A stretch of 64,000 nucleotides of DNA from Volvox africanus (taxonomy: Eukaryota > Chlorophyta > Chlorophyceae > Chlamydomonadales > Volvocaceae): the NCBI GenBank assembly GCA_030268105.1, contig BSDZ01000094.1, positions 1,335,001 through 1,399,000 on the forward strand. Reading direction: 5' to 3'. The notes under the pieces are model-generated. The model was not told the origin of the DNA and did no database searches. It saw only the letters and a program-made list of their open reading frames with translations. Shown here piece by piece: positions 28,068 through 40,791 of the stretch. Every line of letters starts with the position of its first letter. The stretch's first letter is position 1. The position numbers were made by a program, and so were the translations under genes.

Positions 28068-28490
28068 GTGTTGCACAACGAACCATTGAATTCCTTGCTT
28101 AACGACCAACATAGTAGCTGCTGGTGGACCGCCGTTTAACCCCCATTTATTTTGCTATATTTTTGCTATGAAAGCGTGTGTAAGCACCATATATCATATT
28201 CTTTGTTCTGTCACACTAGCAAGACGCATGAACAGAGGTCAACAGCAGATACACATTTAAAGATGATGTGAGATCTGACCAGATATGCAGTATGCGTGAT
28301 CAAAGGAACCATTCATCTATGTAGTAATTGTACAACGTACGGCACACAAACCATACCATAATAAGGTTTCAAAGCATCTACTCAGCATCTATTCCTGAGA
28401 GGCTTTGGCCCGCAATTACTACAATCAATCTATACATATATACAGGTGTTCAGGCACGACTGTTATGGCACGACTAATATGCCCCTGGAG

Positions 28491-28985
28491 TTCCAGGTTC
28501 TACCCCGACCAAGAGCGGGCCAAAGACCCTAAAGTTAAGGGCAGGGTGCCCCCATGTCGATGGACGGTGACGACCCCAATTAAAGTGACCTGCGAGCTGA
28601 CCAGTAGCGGAGTTGACGCCTTAGTTGATTCGGCAGATTCCGCTGGATGCTGGTGGTGGGTGCTGAACCTGGGAAAACCACTGATTTCGGTTCCAGGTTC
28701 TACCCCGACCAAGAGCGGGCCAAAGACCCTAAAGTTAAGGGCAGGGTGCCCCCATGTCGATGGACGGTGACGACCCCAATTAAAGTGACCTGCGAGCTGA
28801 CCAGTAGCGGAGTTGACGCCTTAGTTGATTCGGCAGATTCCGCTGGATGCTGGTGGTGGGTGCTGAACCTGGGAAAACCACTGATTTCGGAGAAGTCGGC
28901 ATGGGAGACTGGATTAGGGTGCCCCGAAACACCGGGGAAGGTAGGGACTGCCAGGTTAGTGGCCACGGGTGATGTACCCCCCTAT
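28491..28985 (+). repeat. Dispersed repeat family A, copy 4, with an exact 200-bp tandem duplication
   Basis: The block 28491-28690 is repeated without a visible mismatch at 28691-28890. After that the family A element continues to its usual end (CCTATCCTATACACA). Identity of the two blocks means the duplication is recent or an assembly artefact. Confidence 0.93.
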
Positions 28986-28989
28986 CCTA

Positions 28990-29660
28990 TACACATATAT
29001 ATGGGCAAGGGGATGTCAACGGCTTGTTTCTTAACAGCAACCGGAGTGGTAAAGGATCTGCGGGGGCCCCAGTGAGAGTATGAGCCGCGATGATGGCACG
29101 GCTCTTCAGTCATGTCCCTGTCCGCCCTCACTACTGGCAGGACTCATCAGCGGTTTAATCAATGCTCCGCCGGAAAGTGCTACTAAACCCATGGACCCTT
29201 AGGGGGGCCAAGAGGTGTGGGGTGGCTTAAAAACCCACTTAGAGGCCAGTAGGTGGTCCAATCAGGGCTGGCACATGGATAGGATAGGGGCCGCAGAGGG
29301 CAAGCGAATCTGCGAAATCAAACACCCAGCCAGTGAACTCTAGCCGCCCCAACCATGAGGTACGCGTGTGTATAATTAACACCCAGGGTTCCCTAAAACA
29401 TGCCACCCTAAGGGGCGGCGTAACAACAACGGTGATAACAATATCCTTAAGCTAGGAGATATATAGGGAAAAACGCAACACTACCAACTTATAGGGGGTG
29501 TAGCTGGTGCCAAACAGCGCCAAAAAGCCTCTGACCGCCTGTTATGCCATATTAACAGCTAATATATGCCGTATAAGTTGGTAGGGCAACGAGGAATAGC
29601 CCAATGAAGCTCCTGCTGAACGTGAACCGGATACTGCAGCCAGATAGCCAGATATGAAAG
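28990..29660. other. Gene-free repeat-like stretch
   Basis: No coding region is recognised. The sequence around 29030-29420 has the look of retroelement leader DNA but I see no copy of it elsewhere in the window. Confidence 0.45.
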
Positions 29661-29664
29661 GCTG

Positions 29665-30120
29665 TTACATTGGGCGGCTTGTCCTGCAAGGACAAGCACC
29701 GGGGACCCTGATCGTTCTGAACCACAGCACACAGAGGGGGGCGCACGGCTTCATCTGTATGTCCTGACACGGGCTCCTCGCTCCCCTCGCTTGAGCCAGC
29801 AAGGGCACACAAACAACACAAGTCTGCCTGGCTACTCACAGGAACAGAGCCTCAGCCAAACAGAGCAACCCCCAGAAGGGTGGAGGGCAAAAAGACCCAC
29901 AAACAGACTCTGCCACCCAAAACAAGGATCCACTTCCACATCCACAGCCACAGCCACCCTAGCAAAGGCCTGCCCTCCCACCCAAAGGAAAGGGTTCACC
30001 AAGAAGTGGTCCCTCCCATACTGCCTAGCAGGAAAACAAGACACCTATATAGACGCAGGGGGATAGCAAGCCATATAGGCGCCCTCCTGAAAAGCCTCAC
30101 AGCAAGGAGCCATAGAAAGC
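29665..30120 (-). mobile_element. Diverged LINE 3' region, subfamily 2
   Basis: It aligns to the LINE 3' UTR (GGCTTGTCCTG, AGGACAAGCACCGGGG, then GCTACTCACAGGAACAGAG, CAGCCAA) but with many differences from the intron 3 copy, closer to 31557-32150. Just beyond it, a short minus-strand frame (30316-30122, Trp-rich end TLLWLRKQQ) may be the tail of a different element's ORF; function not recognised. Confidence 0.65.
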
Positions 30121-30320
30121 CCTACTGTTGTTTACGTAACCAGAGAAGGGTGGCATCAAAAGATACCGGTTGTTGTGCCAGAGCCCGATTATAAAGCATT
30201 ACAGACAAGTCGAACTTGGGATGCCATAGGGCCTCGAATCGGGCGTGACCTTCAGAAGTCACCACGACAACTAGAAAATCAGAGAACCAGGAACCAGGTG
30301 TTCCACCTTTTACCATTCAG

Positions 30321-30727
30321 TCGGTAAAAGGCCCAGTCCATCCAGGTTATAAACTAACAACAGGTTCGGTATTCGGAGGGGGATGGTTAGTGATGGCGGA
30401 TAGCGGCTGCCGCCAAATCCGTAATCCTGATGTGCGATGGGATTATGAATTGGTTACAAACGGTTATACTGGTAACCAAATTATGATAATGAACAATAGA
30501 CATATAATTATTATCTCTTAAGCATTCACTGAAATGCATTAAGGATACAACACCTAATCACACCTACCTGCAACACACACACACTGAGGGGCCCCTCCCT
30601 CTCCGACCCCTAAAGCACCCTCCAGGCTCCATGGCCAGCAGGTAAGAGCCAACCTTAGCTAGGCACGTAGCTCACTGTCCCCTCCCCTCAATACGCCAGC
30701 TCTGGCCTCTCGCCATGTATATTATGT
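30321..30727. other. Gene-free stretch
   Basis: Nothing recognised apart from an AT-rich segment at 30480-30545 and pieces similar to LINE UTR near 30590-30660. Confidence 0.45.
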
Positions 30728-30930
30728 GTTACACTGTGGGCGACTTGCCCTGAAAGGACAAGCACCGGAGCCCTGACCGGCCCGAACCACAGTGCAGGAT
30801 GGAACACACGGTGACACACAAAGTGCAATAGCGTGTGATGCCGAGGTGCGAGTTCCGCCGTACCATCCTCGCCACCGTGCAGTAAACATCCTCGGGCGAC
30901 CCTGGGAACCCGTACGAACGAATGGGGTTC
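30728..30930 (-). mobile_element. LINE 3'-end fragment joined to repeat family B, copy 2
   Basis: 30728-30805 has the shared LINE terminus (GTGTTACACTGTGGGCGA, AAGGACAAGCACCGG). It runs directly into family B sequence (30808-30930: GTGCAATAGCGTGTGATGCC to GTAAACATCCTCGGGCG). The join suggests family B is inserted in, or part of, a LINE subfamily. Confidence 0.7.
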
Positions 30931-31556
30931 TTCTGTTCTCCCGGCACTATCGCCCACTTCTTCTTTATTTTGGTGGCGGGTCGTAACCCTGCCTGATGCA
31001 GCGCCAGCTCGGGCACCCACCATAGGGCAGACGGGGTTCATGTACGGGATTTATCCTGTCCTGTTTGCATCAACCTGTGTATACTAGTCGGGGTTTGACC
31101 CGCGGAACCTGGGTCAGTCCTAGCAACTCGCACAACTGTAACACAGGCTGCAATAGCGCGTGATGCAGGGGTGTGAGTTCCCCCGGCTACACACGCCTTA
31201 GTCTGTTTGTCCTGCCGTGCTCTCCTTGCCACACAAGGGCACACAAACCTCACGACCCTCAAGCCTTGTCAAATGTATGTGTGTATATATATACATACAC
31301 ACACACACACATATATATATATATACGTCGTCCTTACCCTACCTTCCGAAGAGAACAGACGCCCAACTTACTTATGCATACATGCTGACGAGGACACGCA
31401 GGCTCTGCTAAGTGCACTTTAAGAAGAAGTCAATATCGCAGGTCCGGCGCTTCTCGGCAGCAGCGTGGGTGGCGGGAGGCAGCAGACGGGGCCCTGGGCG
31501 TGGGCGGGACCACGGGGACGGGCGAGATTAGACATTCAGCGTGAATATGTTTATGA

Positions 31557-32150
31557 GGTGTTACACTGTGGCTGGGCAACTTGCCCTGAAAGGACAAGCA
31601 CTGGGGGCCCTGACCGGGCCGAACCACAGCGCAAGGGGGGTTCACGGCTTAGTCTGTTCGTCCTGCCGTGCACTCCTCCCCTCGCTCAGCCAGCAAGGGG
31701 ACACTGACCTCACGAGCCTCAAGCCTGGCTACTCAAAGAAACAGAGCCTCACCAGCCAACCACACCAGCACCCAGAAGGAGAGGACAAGGAGAATGCTAG
31801 CGAACAAGCCCTGCTACCCAAACACTAGGAAAGCCCTCCTCCTCCACCACCTCTTCCACAGACACCCGAGCAGAGACCTAGCCCTCCCACCCAGGACACT
31901 CTTAAGGAAAGGGGACACTAAACAACCCAGCAGAAAAGCTAGACACCTCAAAAAACATTTCTAAAGTTATAAAGGCGGCCCTCCTGAAAAGCTCCACGGC
32001 TACGCCCACAGAGAGCCCTACCTATTCCTGCCTGCAAAACACGCGCCGGGGAGCCCGCCCCCTCTCCATCCTCTACAACCCTCCCAGTCCCCATGACCAG
32101 GGAAAGGCCAGCCCTACGCAGGCACACACCTCCCTGCCTCACGACCTCTT
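31557..32150 (-). mobile_element. LINE 3' region, subfamily 2, longer copy
   Basis: It begins with the shared terminus (GTGTTACACTGTGGCTGG) and extends ~600 bp through UTR sequence related to 13783-14440 (CACAGCGCAAGGGG, GGCTACTCAAAGAAACAGAG, CCTCTACAACCCTCCC). It is 5'-truncated before any RT motif. Confidence 0.7.
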
Positions 32151-33483
32151 GTGATCCAAGTCCACGACCGATCCACATCCACGGAGTCTGGCCGCCGGAA
32201 GGAGATGGGCACGGGGGACACCGCCGGCCCTGAATCCGCAACCGTTGTGGCTGGGCTCAGTGGCCATGACGGCAGCCGTGCTGCACAACTTTGTGACTAC
32301 ATACTGTCCAGCCCCCTGTCAGCCCTGACCGTCATCAGTAATGATGTTACCACCCTACCGACTGTCAGATCCATAGCAGCATCGTATGAATCATCTCCTC
32401 ACTCGCTGCTGCCTCAACCACTACAGGTTTTTCAGGCGGCATCGTTTGAGGTAGATGCTCGCTGCATTTAAAGATGGGCGATAGCAGCCTTCCATCCATC
32501 CGCGGCACGCATATCGAATTTTATGAACCGGGAATGAATGTAGGAGCCTGAGCCACACGCTGCCCGCTGCACGACCGCTAGCTCGATCCCGAGACACTTT
32601 CTTGTCATAAGATGCTGGCACTAGTGCGTCGTAGAAGCGGTACTTAAACCATGATTGAACGCTGACGTCGTCATAGTTGTGGTGTAATCAGTCAGTGTTG
32701 CGATTTAATGCTGTTCGCTTCAAGCAACTAAAGATCTAACAATAGGAACCTGAAAATCTAGAACCAAATAACTGATACCAAACCTATTCCAAGTTAATTC
32801 AGTAGCTACCCCAATAATCTTGGATGAGACGATCACGTCGAGGGAGGGCAACATCCGCCTTATGAACTTCAGTGCACAGTGTCAGTGCCTCGTTAGTGGA
32901 CGAATAACGAAAAAATGTTAACTATCAGCAGATTTTAGCAGAATCCGGACAGCAAGGCAGACGGCACCCTGTGCTCCGTGGACCGGGAAACTATGACCGT
33001 TATTTCCGTTGTATGTTACATAATGTCCATTCACTAGTCGCTGCGCACGCCTTCCTTACGCGAAGAGATACATATTTATCCACCTTAGCTCCCATGAAGT
33101 ATATATGATAAGATGTGATGATAGCGCTTAGTGGTTCTGTTAAACAAAACACGATCAAACTAGCTTTTACCGCACCGTACATGTGAATGAGAGCACCAGT
33201 CTTTCAATTTTAAATAGAGTGTGCAAAGCAATTATTATTCAGTGTCGTTGTACTTGATAACAGGACGGGTTTTATCATCGTTAAGTTTGCAACATCGCAA
33301 GGAAGGCCGCTCTTGCAAGTTTCCTTACAAAAGCTAGCGAGGTAGTTAACCACAAGTTTTTATTATCTAAAGTAAGTCCAGTAACATGCTACAATTAATC
33401 GAATTTGCGTGTCCTCGCCGCCGGTCAGCCGCCATGCAAGCTCTATTTGCTTTGTATGCAGGCGGATTCGTGTATAGGATTGT
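32151..33483. other. Boundary between repeat-rich and gene-dense DNA
   Basis: No confident gene. A plus-strand frame at 32151-32471 has no recognised features. From about 32.6 kb repeats cease, and the AT-rich sequence leads into the NOP2 gene, whose promoter must lie here. Confidence 0.45.
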
Positions 33484-36400
33484 ATGGGGAAATCCAAGGT
33501 GCGTGCCATCCGCTCCTAATTGTTGTTCGTTGCTGTGTCGCAGTTCTCACCGTTGCTTGCGACGACCTCCCCAGGCAGCTAGCGGGGCCGTCAAGAAGGC
33601 CGCTCCGGCATCTCAAAAGGATGTGAAGGGCGATCGCGGCTTTACGGATGAAAATGCCAAATGGCTCAAACTGAAACGGAAGCAGCCGGAGCCGGAAGAG
33701 GACGACTCTGACGCCGAGGATGAGCTCGATAGCGCTGGTGAGGCACTGTACGGACGTAACGTTGGCATAGTATTGCATTCAGCGGCCCGGTGGCCTCCTG
33801 CACGTGGCCCACGCCCGCTTCCATCTCGCCCCGCTTGCCAAGCTACGCCGAAACACGCTCCACTTTACGTAGTCCGGCTGTCGCCTGGACTACCTGACGT
33901 GGGTGCTGTGTGGGGTTCTATGTGTGGGGTCGGCGTTCCAGCTGCTCCAGAGTGCTTCAGATTTTTCGCTGTAGGACTGTCTGCACCCAGATGCTAAGAT
34001 TCTAGAACGCCTGTGCCACAGCGTTGAGCTGTGTACACCTTTGTTATTGTGTGGTTGAGTGCTGTACTGTGTATAATTCCTTCCCCTAGTCCTTTGGAAC
34101 TCCCTCATGTCACGGGTCGCTTACCGCCCCTTGCAAACCCGGAACCTCCACACGGCGCGCATGACCGCGATGTGGGGACCGCATGTCTTACCAGATGAGG
34201 ATTTGGGCATTATGGACGACGAATTTGGCAGCCCTGGTGGCGGCGACAGCGAAGACGGTGAGGACAGCGAAACCCCTTTCTGGTCCGAATTGTTTCCTTG
34301 GGTAGGGTGCATCAGGACCCTGCATATAAGTATGCGGTTTTCCAGGGTATTGAATTGACAAGCTGTGTAGTCATGGTCATGGTCGGCTGAAGATGATGGC
34401 TGCCTGCAAAGAAGCGTTACGGGGCCAACGGGAGAGTTATTGACCGCTCAGTGGGATGGCCGGATGTACCTACCGATATTTGGTTTGGGGGTCTCTATGG
34501 GACCCCTATCAACAGCAATCAACGAGAACATTCCCTGCGAAGCATGGGCATCTAAGGAAATGTACAGAGGAGAGTGAATAACCTGGAAGGGTGGTTGGGA
34601 GGTATTGTCGTTGGGTGGGGTTTCCGGCTCTTGGGTCATTCGCGTGTGCTAGGGACGAGACAGACAGGCTAGCAGCACCCTACGCGCTGCAGCTTGCTCT
34701 CGGTGCAGCGCCCACACCCCAACTGACACCGGCGGGGATTCCGACATGCGTGCCGCTGTCTGCTGTCTTTCACTACGCCTGTTACCCCGCAATTTTCCTC
34801 TTCCCTGAAGTGAGAATCAGCCGAGTCAATACCGAGTCATTCTGGGGATTGCGACTCTCACCCCACACACTCGTAGTAGGGTCTCAGGTTGAACGTGTGA
34901 CGTCCTTTAGCAACATGGCAGTGGGCCCTGGTAGGCTTATCAAATGTGGCATTCAAGGAAATTCCGAACTCCTGGCCTGGCTTCATGTTGTCGCTGGATG
35001 GAATGGACTGAGCCACAGAATTTCCTGCTCCACCTGCTCTCTACTGGTCTCCAATTGATCTCGCACGTGCACACGTGCAGTAAGGATAGCTTGCAGACGT
35101 CCTTATGGACGCCCCGACCCAATTGCGAGGGGCACTGGCTTTCGTTTGGTATCTGGTGCTTCTTGGGCCCTACTACTTCTCCCCGCTACCTGTTCCTCAG
35201 GCAGTGAAGGAGAGCAGGATGATGATGATGATGATGATCCACTCCAGGGAAAGGAATTTGTGGACGATGGGGATAGTGACGGGGGGGAAGGCGAAGGTGA
35301 GGGGGATGGGACGTGGGGTGAGGGGTTGCATGGAGAGCCTGACCGAAGGTAGAGGGGAAGGCATACTGAGCTAACAGAGCGGGCTGTTCCGGGGAGCCCA
35401 CATGGTCTAGGACCATAGCGTTGAGGGGTGTAATTTAGGGTGGTTCAATTCGCACTGCATGGGCCCATACCGGAAGCTTCTTATCGACATGTCACCTTTG
35501 CGCGCAAACGCCGCACCCCCTCCGGGCCGGTTCTTCTGGTACCTACCGGCGAGAAGAAGAGACGCACGCCATGTTTTAAGTCATCCGTTATGGTAGTATA
35601 AATCACGTGACATTTGGATAAGAGCGATAAGGCGCAAAGATGTCCATGACTAGGTCTGTCTACCTGCGTGTTTGTCTGTCTGTGTGTCTGCCTGCCTGCC
35701 TCTTCATCTGTCTTTCTTTAAGAGACACCTTGGACAAGGATTGACACATTCAACTAAAATAGACCACCCCGTGGTTCACCCGGCGTCCCCTCACCTCACT
35801 CGCTTCCTCTCTCGTTACATTTCCTTCCCCATTTTGAAGACGAGGAGGAGGAGGAGGTGGACGCAGCGGGACCAGACGGCCTCGATTCCGCAGATTTGGA
35901 GGAGCTGCACCGCTTAGAGAGTGAAAACGGGGACGAAGATGAGGACGAGGATGGAGGCAAGGACGAGGAGGAAGAGGAGGACGAGGAGGAGGACGACGAC
36001 GACGAGATGACTGAAGCAGAGAAACAGTCATTGGCGCTGGATAAATTCAAGTAGGTGCATGAGCCCTTGAGCAGCGACCCAGGGGAAGGACGAGGTCGCG
36101 GACTCTTTGCTGTGGCTCAAGGATTGGTCCCAGGAGGGGTTGAAGCCCATGAAACCAGCCCGTGAAATCCCAAAGCTGCCCTTTTACGCTGCAACCCCTG
36201 AGGCGTGCCTTGACCTGTATTACCGTCGCCCGTATCCACGATGGCGTGACTTGTCTTCTTGGAAGCCTTCCATGAGGCCCATGTGCTATCCTTCCCTGTT
36301 TCTCCTCTCGGCCTTTGGAGTTTGCTGCTTTTGCACTGCACTTCTCTCTGTTTCTTCTGCTCGTGTAATACTTCTCTCAGTGGCTTTTTGCCCCACCGAA

Positions 36401-39400
36401 CCGAACCGCAGGCGAAAGCAGGCAGCAATGGCGCTCCACGAGGCCCGTGACATGGCGGCGGAGGGCGGAGCGGATGGTGACATCGACACCAACATAGAGG
36501 CGGGGGCCACGTTCACACTTCCCAGTGGCCAACAGGTGGGACACCCACAGGAGGAACAGGACTTGCTTGAGGGTTGAGGCCTGAGAAACCAACCCCTTGG
36601 CCTCTTAACAAAGAGGCCGGGTACTCACGGCAAGTGGCGTCACTTCGTTACTACACGCTCGCTTGACATCTTCCTTCCAGCGGCTGAGTTCTAAAAGGCC
36701 ACGCACGCACTTTCGCAACCCCCATCTTGCCCCGGCGTCTTCGTCCAGGTTGAAGCTGAGAAGCTGGCTCCACCTGATCTGGCCCTGGTAGCGCGTCGCA
36801 TGAAGGCAACCGTCGCGGTGTTGGAGAACTTCGCTGCTCGCAGGGAGCCGGGTCACAGTCGGGCCGACTACCTTTTGCAACTCAAGCGGGATCTAGCAAC
36901 TTACTATGGCTACAACGACTTCATGGTTGACATGTACCTTAACATGTTCAGGTATGCCACCAGCACTTTTGTGCGCGCACGCGCACGCAAATATAAGGGT
37001 GTGTATGGAGGAGGGGGCGCCGGAGAGGGAACCGCTCCCTCCCTGCTTACCTTCCTGCCAACAGCATTGCCGTTTCTCTTCCTTCCCTCTGCCGATGTCC
37101 GATGCAGCGTGGCGGAGGCACTTGAGCTAATGGAAGCGAACGAGGTGCCTCGACCCATCACACTGCGCACCAATACGCTTAAGACGCGGCGACGGGAGCT
37201 GGCAGCAGCGCTCATCCAGCGGGGTGTGTCCCTAGACCCTATTGGGCCCTGGTCCAAGGTCGGGCTGGTGGTGTATGAGTCTAAAGTCCCCATCGGCGCA
37301 ACGCCTGAGTACATGGCGGGGCATTACATGCTGCAGGTGCGGAAAGGAAGGGGAGGAGGGTGAGGGTAGAGTAAGGTCAATTCATGACTGGGCATTTTAC
37401 TCCCTGTACGCTCCCCGTAATAGGGGCTGAGGCAGCATATCTGCGCTTTCCTAAACTAATTTGTGGGAGTGTGGGTTTGAAGCGAGCTCAGTGCCTCCCC
37501 GCAACCTGATTTTTCCATGCCGAATCCTTCTACGTATACGTCGCATATACGTCATATAAGCATGCATATCCTTCTATGTATCCTTCTACGTATACGTCGC
37601 ATGCATGCACACTGCCGCATGCACTGCATTCATATATCTTTCTGCAACTGCGCGTTTCTTGAAGAGCAAGGTCCATTGGCTCCAGATAATTGATCCTTTA
37701 CTGCCCACGACCGCCCTGCCCCTCCTCCCCCTTCCATAGAGCGCTTCGTCCTTCATGCCTGTTATGGCGCTCGCTCCGCAACCCGAGGAGACCGTCGTTG
37801 ACATGGCGGCTGCACCGGGGGGCAAGACCACCTACATCGCGGCATTGATGCGAAATACGGGCACAATTTTCGCCAACGAAATTTCCAAAGACCGTCTCAA
37901 ATCCATAACTGGCAATTTGACCCGACTGGGTGTCACCAACACCATCGTTTGCAATTACGATGGACTGGAGCTGCCCGGGGTGCTAGGAAAACAATCTGTA
38001 GATCGGGTCCTGTTGGACGCGCCATGCTCCGGAACCGGGGTCGTGTCTAAGGACCCTACGGTCAAGGTAAGGCTAAGGGGTTAAGGAGAGACAAAGGCAA
38101 GCTGAGTTTGATAATGGGCGTGGTAGTTGGGTGATGGTTGTTTGGAAAAGAGCGATGCGGGTCAGGGACACAGAAGTGGCTGAGGCGGAAGGCTCGGAGA
38201 TACGTCATGCATGACCGAAACGCTCTTCTCTGTGCACGTTTCATGGATATTCATCGCATGGCTGACCATCTAAATCATAAGTATTAAATCATTAGCGTCT
38301 TCTTCGCCGATGGGTGTGTGCCCGTGTGCCTCGGTGGCTTCTGCCTGCCTGTGTAACTGGCTAAGTTACTGACCGAATGACTGACTGTGCGTGTGCTGTG
38401 TGCAGACGTCCAAGTCCCAGCAGGACATTTGGCGGTGCGGTCACCTGCAGAAGCAGCTGCTGCTGGCCGCCATAGACCTGGTGGATGCGAATAGTCCCAC
38501 GGGAGGCTATATCGTCTACTCAACCTGTTCCGTATGTGTGGAGGAAGACGAGGCCATTATCAACTATGCGCTACGCAAACGGCACGTCAAGGTGAGCTCA
38601 GTGTGAGGCCTTGTGGGAGGTTGTTGCCGATGTGATGGCAGGCTTGCTGGTGCTGGCGCTGGTGCTGGTGCTGGGGATGTCAGAAGTGTCATCCTGGTCT
38701 CAACCCTTCCAAGTGCTCCTGCCTCCTGCAACCTTCCCGGGACCCGCCCGAACACTGACCCTCTCGTTCTTGGCTTGCTCAGCCGCCCGTCCTGTCTGTT
38801 CGATTTCTGCCTCTGCTCTTCTCTGTTCCTTTGCACAAACGCAAACAGCTATATCTTTGGCCTCCGCACTACCGTCTACCTGTCTGGCGGGGCCAACAAG
38901 CGTCCATCTATTGCAACCTCGAATGTCGCACCCGAGGGTCCTCCTGGCCCTAATCACTTGTTGTGCAGCAGTGACCTGACCGCACCTTCTGTCATCTCTA
39001 GCCGCCAATCCTCGTAGCCATTTTGTCCGTATTCCCTCTGTTTGCGATCACGTTTGCCAGGTGGTGCCTACGGGGCTGGACTTCGGGCGCGAGGGATTCA
39101 TCCGCTACCGTGATTTCCGGTTCCATCCCTCACTTAAGCACGCCAGGCGGTTCTATCCGCATGCGCATAATTTATGCGGTACGTGTTGTATCATGCTCTG
39201 CTATCAAGCATAGAGCTCCGAATGAATGACAGATCAGCAATCTTAATTATTATCATGATACAACAGTAAACACGCAACGGGACGTGCATTCATCTGCATA
39301 CCCGTACATATGTGTACGCATGCACCCCAGCTGTGTGTGAAAGGGGGCTTGTGGCGGGAATTATTATGGACGAATGCCTCCTGATGCCGACAACTCAACG

Positions 39401-40791
39401 TGGCAAGGATCTTTCTGTACATGCGTCAAAAACTCGAGGCAGGGGCATGCCTACTTGGAGATGCGGTGGCCTCATGGACACGTATACCCCCACATGTGCC
39501 GTCCCTGTCTAGTAATCGTCCGTTCCCAGCGTAGACGTGGACTGGGCGGCGCTCCACTAAGTGGAGACTCACAAGTCCATGTTGTGGATCTGTTTTGTTT
39601 GTTCATCTTTCCGTTCACTAACTGTGCAACACCCTGGCCTTCAGGCTTTTTCGTTTGCAAACTCAAGAAGCTTTCCAACGAACCCAAGAAAGCCGCCAAG
39701 GGTGAGGAGGAGGAGGAAGAGGAGGAGGCCGCCACCGCCGGAAGCCCAGATGACGCGGATGGCCCAGAGGATGTGGGGGCCAAAAAGGGCGCAAAAAAGA
39801 GTGCCGCACGGGAGCCCAAGCCTGTAGTTATACCCGTCAGCAGGCCGAAGGTATGTGAAAGGGAGGAGCGAAAGACTGGCAGAAGTGAGGATAAGTGAGG
39901 CTGCTACACGACAGGCTGGTACTAAACCGCGTTAGTTGTTGACGGATCTTTTAGGTAGCTTCTTCGGTGTGCTTGCCGTGGCGGAGTTATTCACGGCAAC
40001 AGCTTTTGTCCAGTGCCCCAGGTCCCAGCATATACAAAAATATTTGTATCTTGCCTTAATATATCTCGCATAGCGCTCCTAGTCGCCTACGTTTCTGTAG
40101 GCATCTTATAACAAAGAAAGAGGTTCCGCCTGCGCCTTGCACATATTTTGTGTCAGTGTTCTTCACGCATTATTTATTATTATTTGTTATCATTGTTATT
40201 TTTTGTTCATGTACCGAGATACTTGGGATACTCGTAGTGTACCCCCCTCTCGGATTTCTGGCATCACCTCATTCCTGCCATCCGGCCAACCATCCATCTG
40301 TCAATTCCTACCTACAGTCACATCCCAAGGGCGCTCATCGGGTGCCCACCAAAAAGGTTGTGGAGGATCAGCCCGACGCAGACGACCCCGACATAGCAGC
40401 CGATATGGAGCAGCTCAAGGCGGCGCTCGTAAAGAAAGCGGACAGGGGGGTACAGGAGGGAAAACGGCAAGCCAAGGCGGCCGAGCAGACAGCAGTGCAG
40501 CAAGAGGGCGATAAAGCTACGGGGCCAAAGCCGGGTAGAGGGAGAATGCCCCCGGCGGGCGGGAAACTTGCTACCGGGGGTTTAACTAAGGTTGCAGCCA
40601 CGGCCAATGGCGGGGCTGCGCCAGTGGCCCAGAAGTTGCAGGAGGGGAAGCCGGCGGACGGAAGCCGGCAGCCACAGGATAAAGCCAAGGAAGGGCAGAA
40701 AAGAGGGACCCGCGGGCCAGCCAACGGGAACCCCAGCAAACGAGGTCAAGGCATATCCCCGGCGCCCGCATCTAAGAAGCAGAAGAAATGA
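33484..40791 (+). CDS. NOP2: 25S/28S rRNA (cytosine-C5)-methyltransferase NOP2/NSUN1
   Basis: The 13 exons are 33484-33498, 33575-33737, 34195-34257, 35201-35296, 35840-36050, 36412-36535, 36749-36951, 37108-37336, 37740-38066, 38406-38591, 39061-39178, 39645-39850 and 40318-40791. They give 804 residues. NOP2 is the nucleolar enzyme that methylates C5 of a cytosine in large-subunit rRNA and is needed for 60S assembly. The N-terminal third is basic, then strongly acidic, including (Asp)7 from a GAT microsatellite at 35218-35238. A NOP2-type segment follows ([17 protein letters not shown]). The catalytic core has SAM motif [10 protein letters not shown] (about 389-398), motif [10 protein letters not shown] with Cys464, and motif VI YSTCSV with Cys518; both catalytic Cys are present. 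Near the end of the core, [17 protein letters not shown] replaces the usual N-M-D-G. The C-terminal tail is Lys/Gly/Ala-rich with an NLS-like end. The first exon is only 15 nt, so the start is the least certain part. Confidence 0.93.

Noticed and set aside
33544..33574. Earlier acceptor for NOP2 exon 2 at 33543
   Set aside because: It gives a 45-nt intron and puts a TAG in frame; the acceptor at 33574 keeps the frame.
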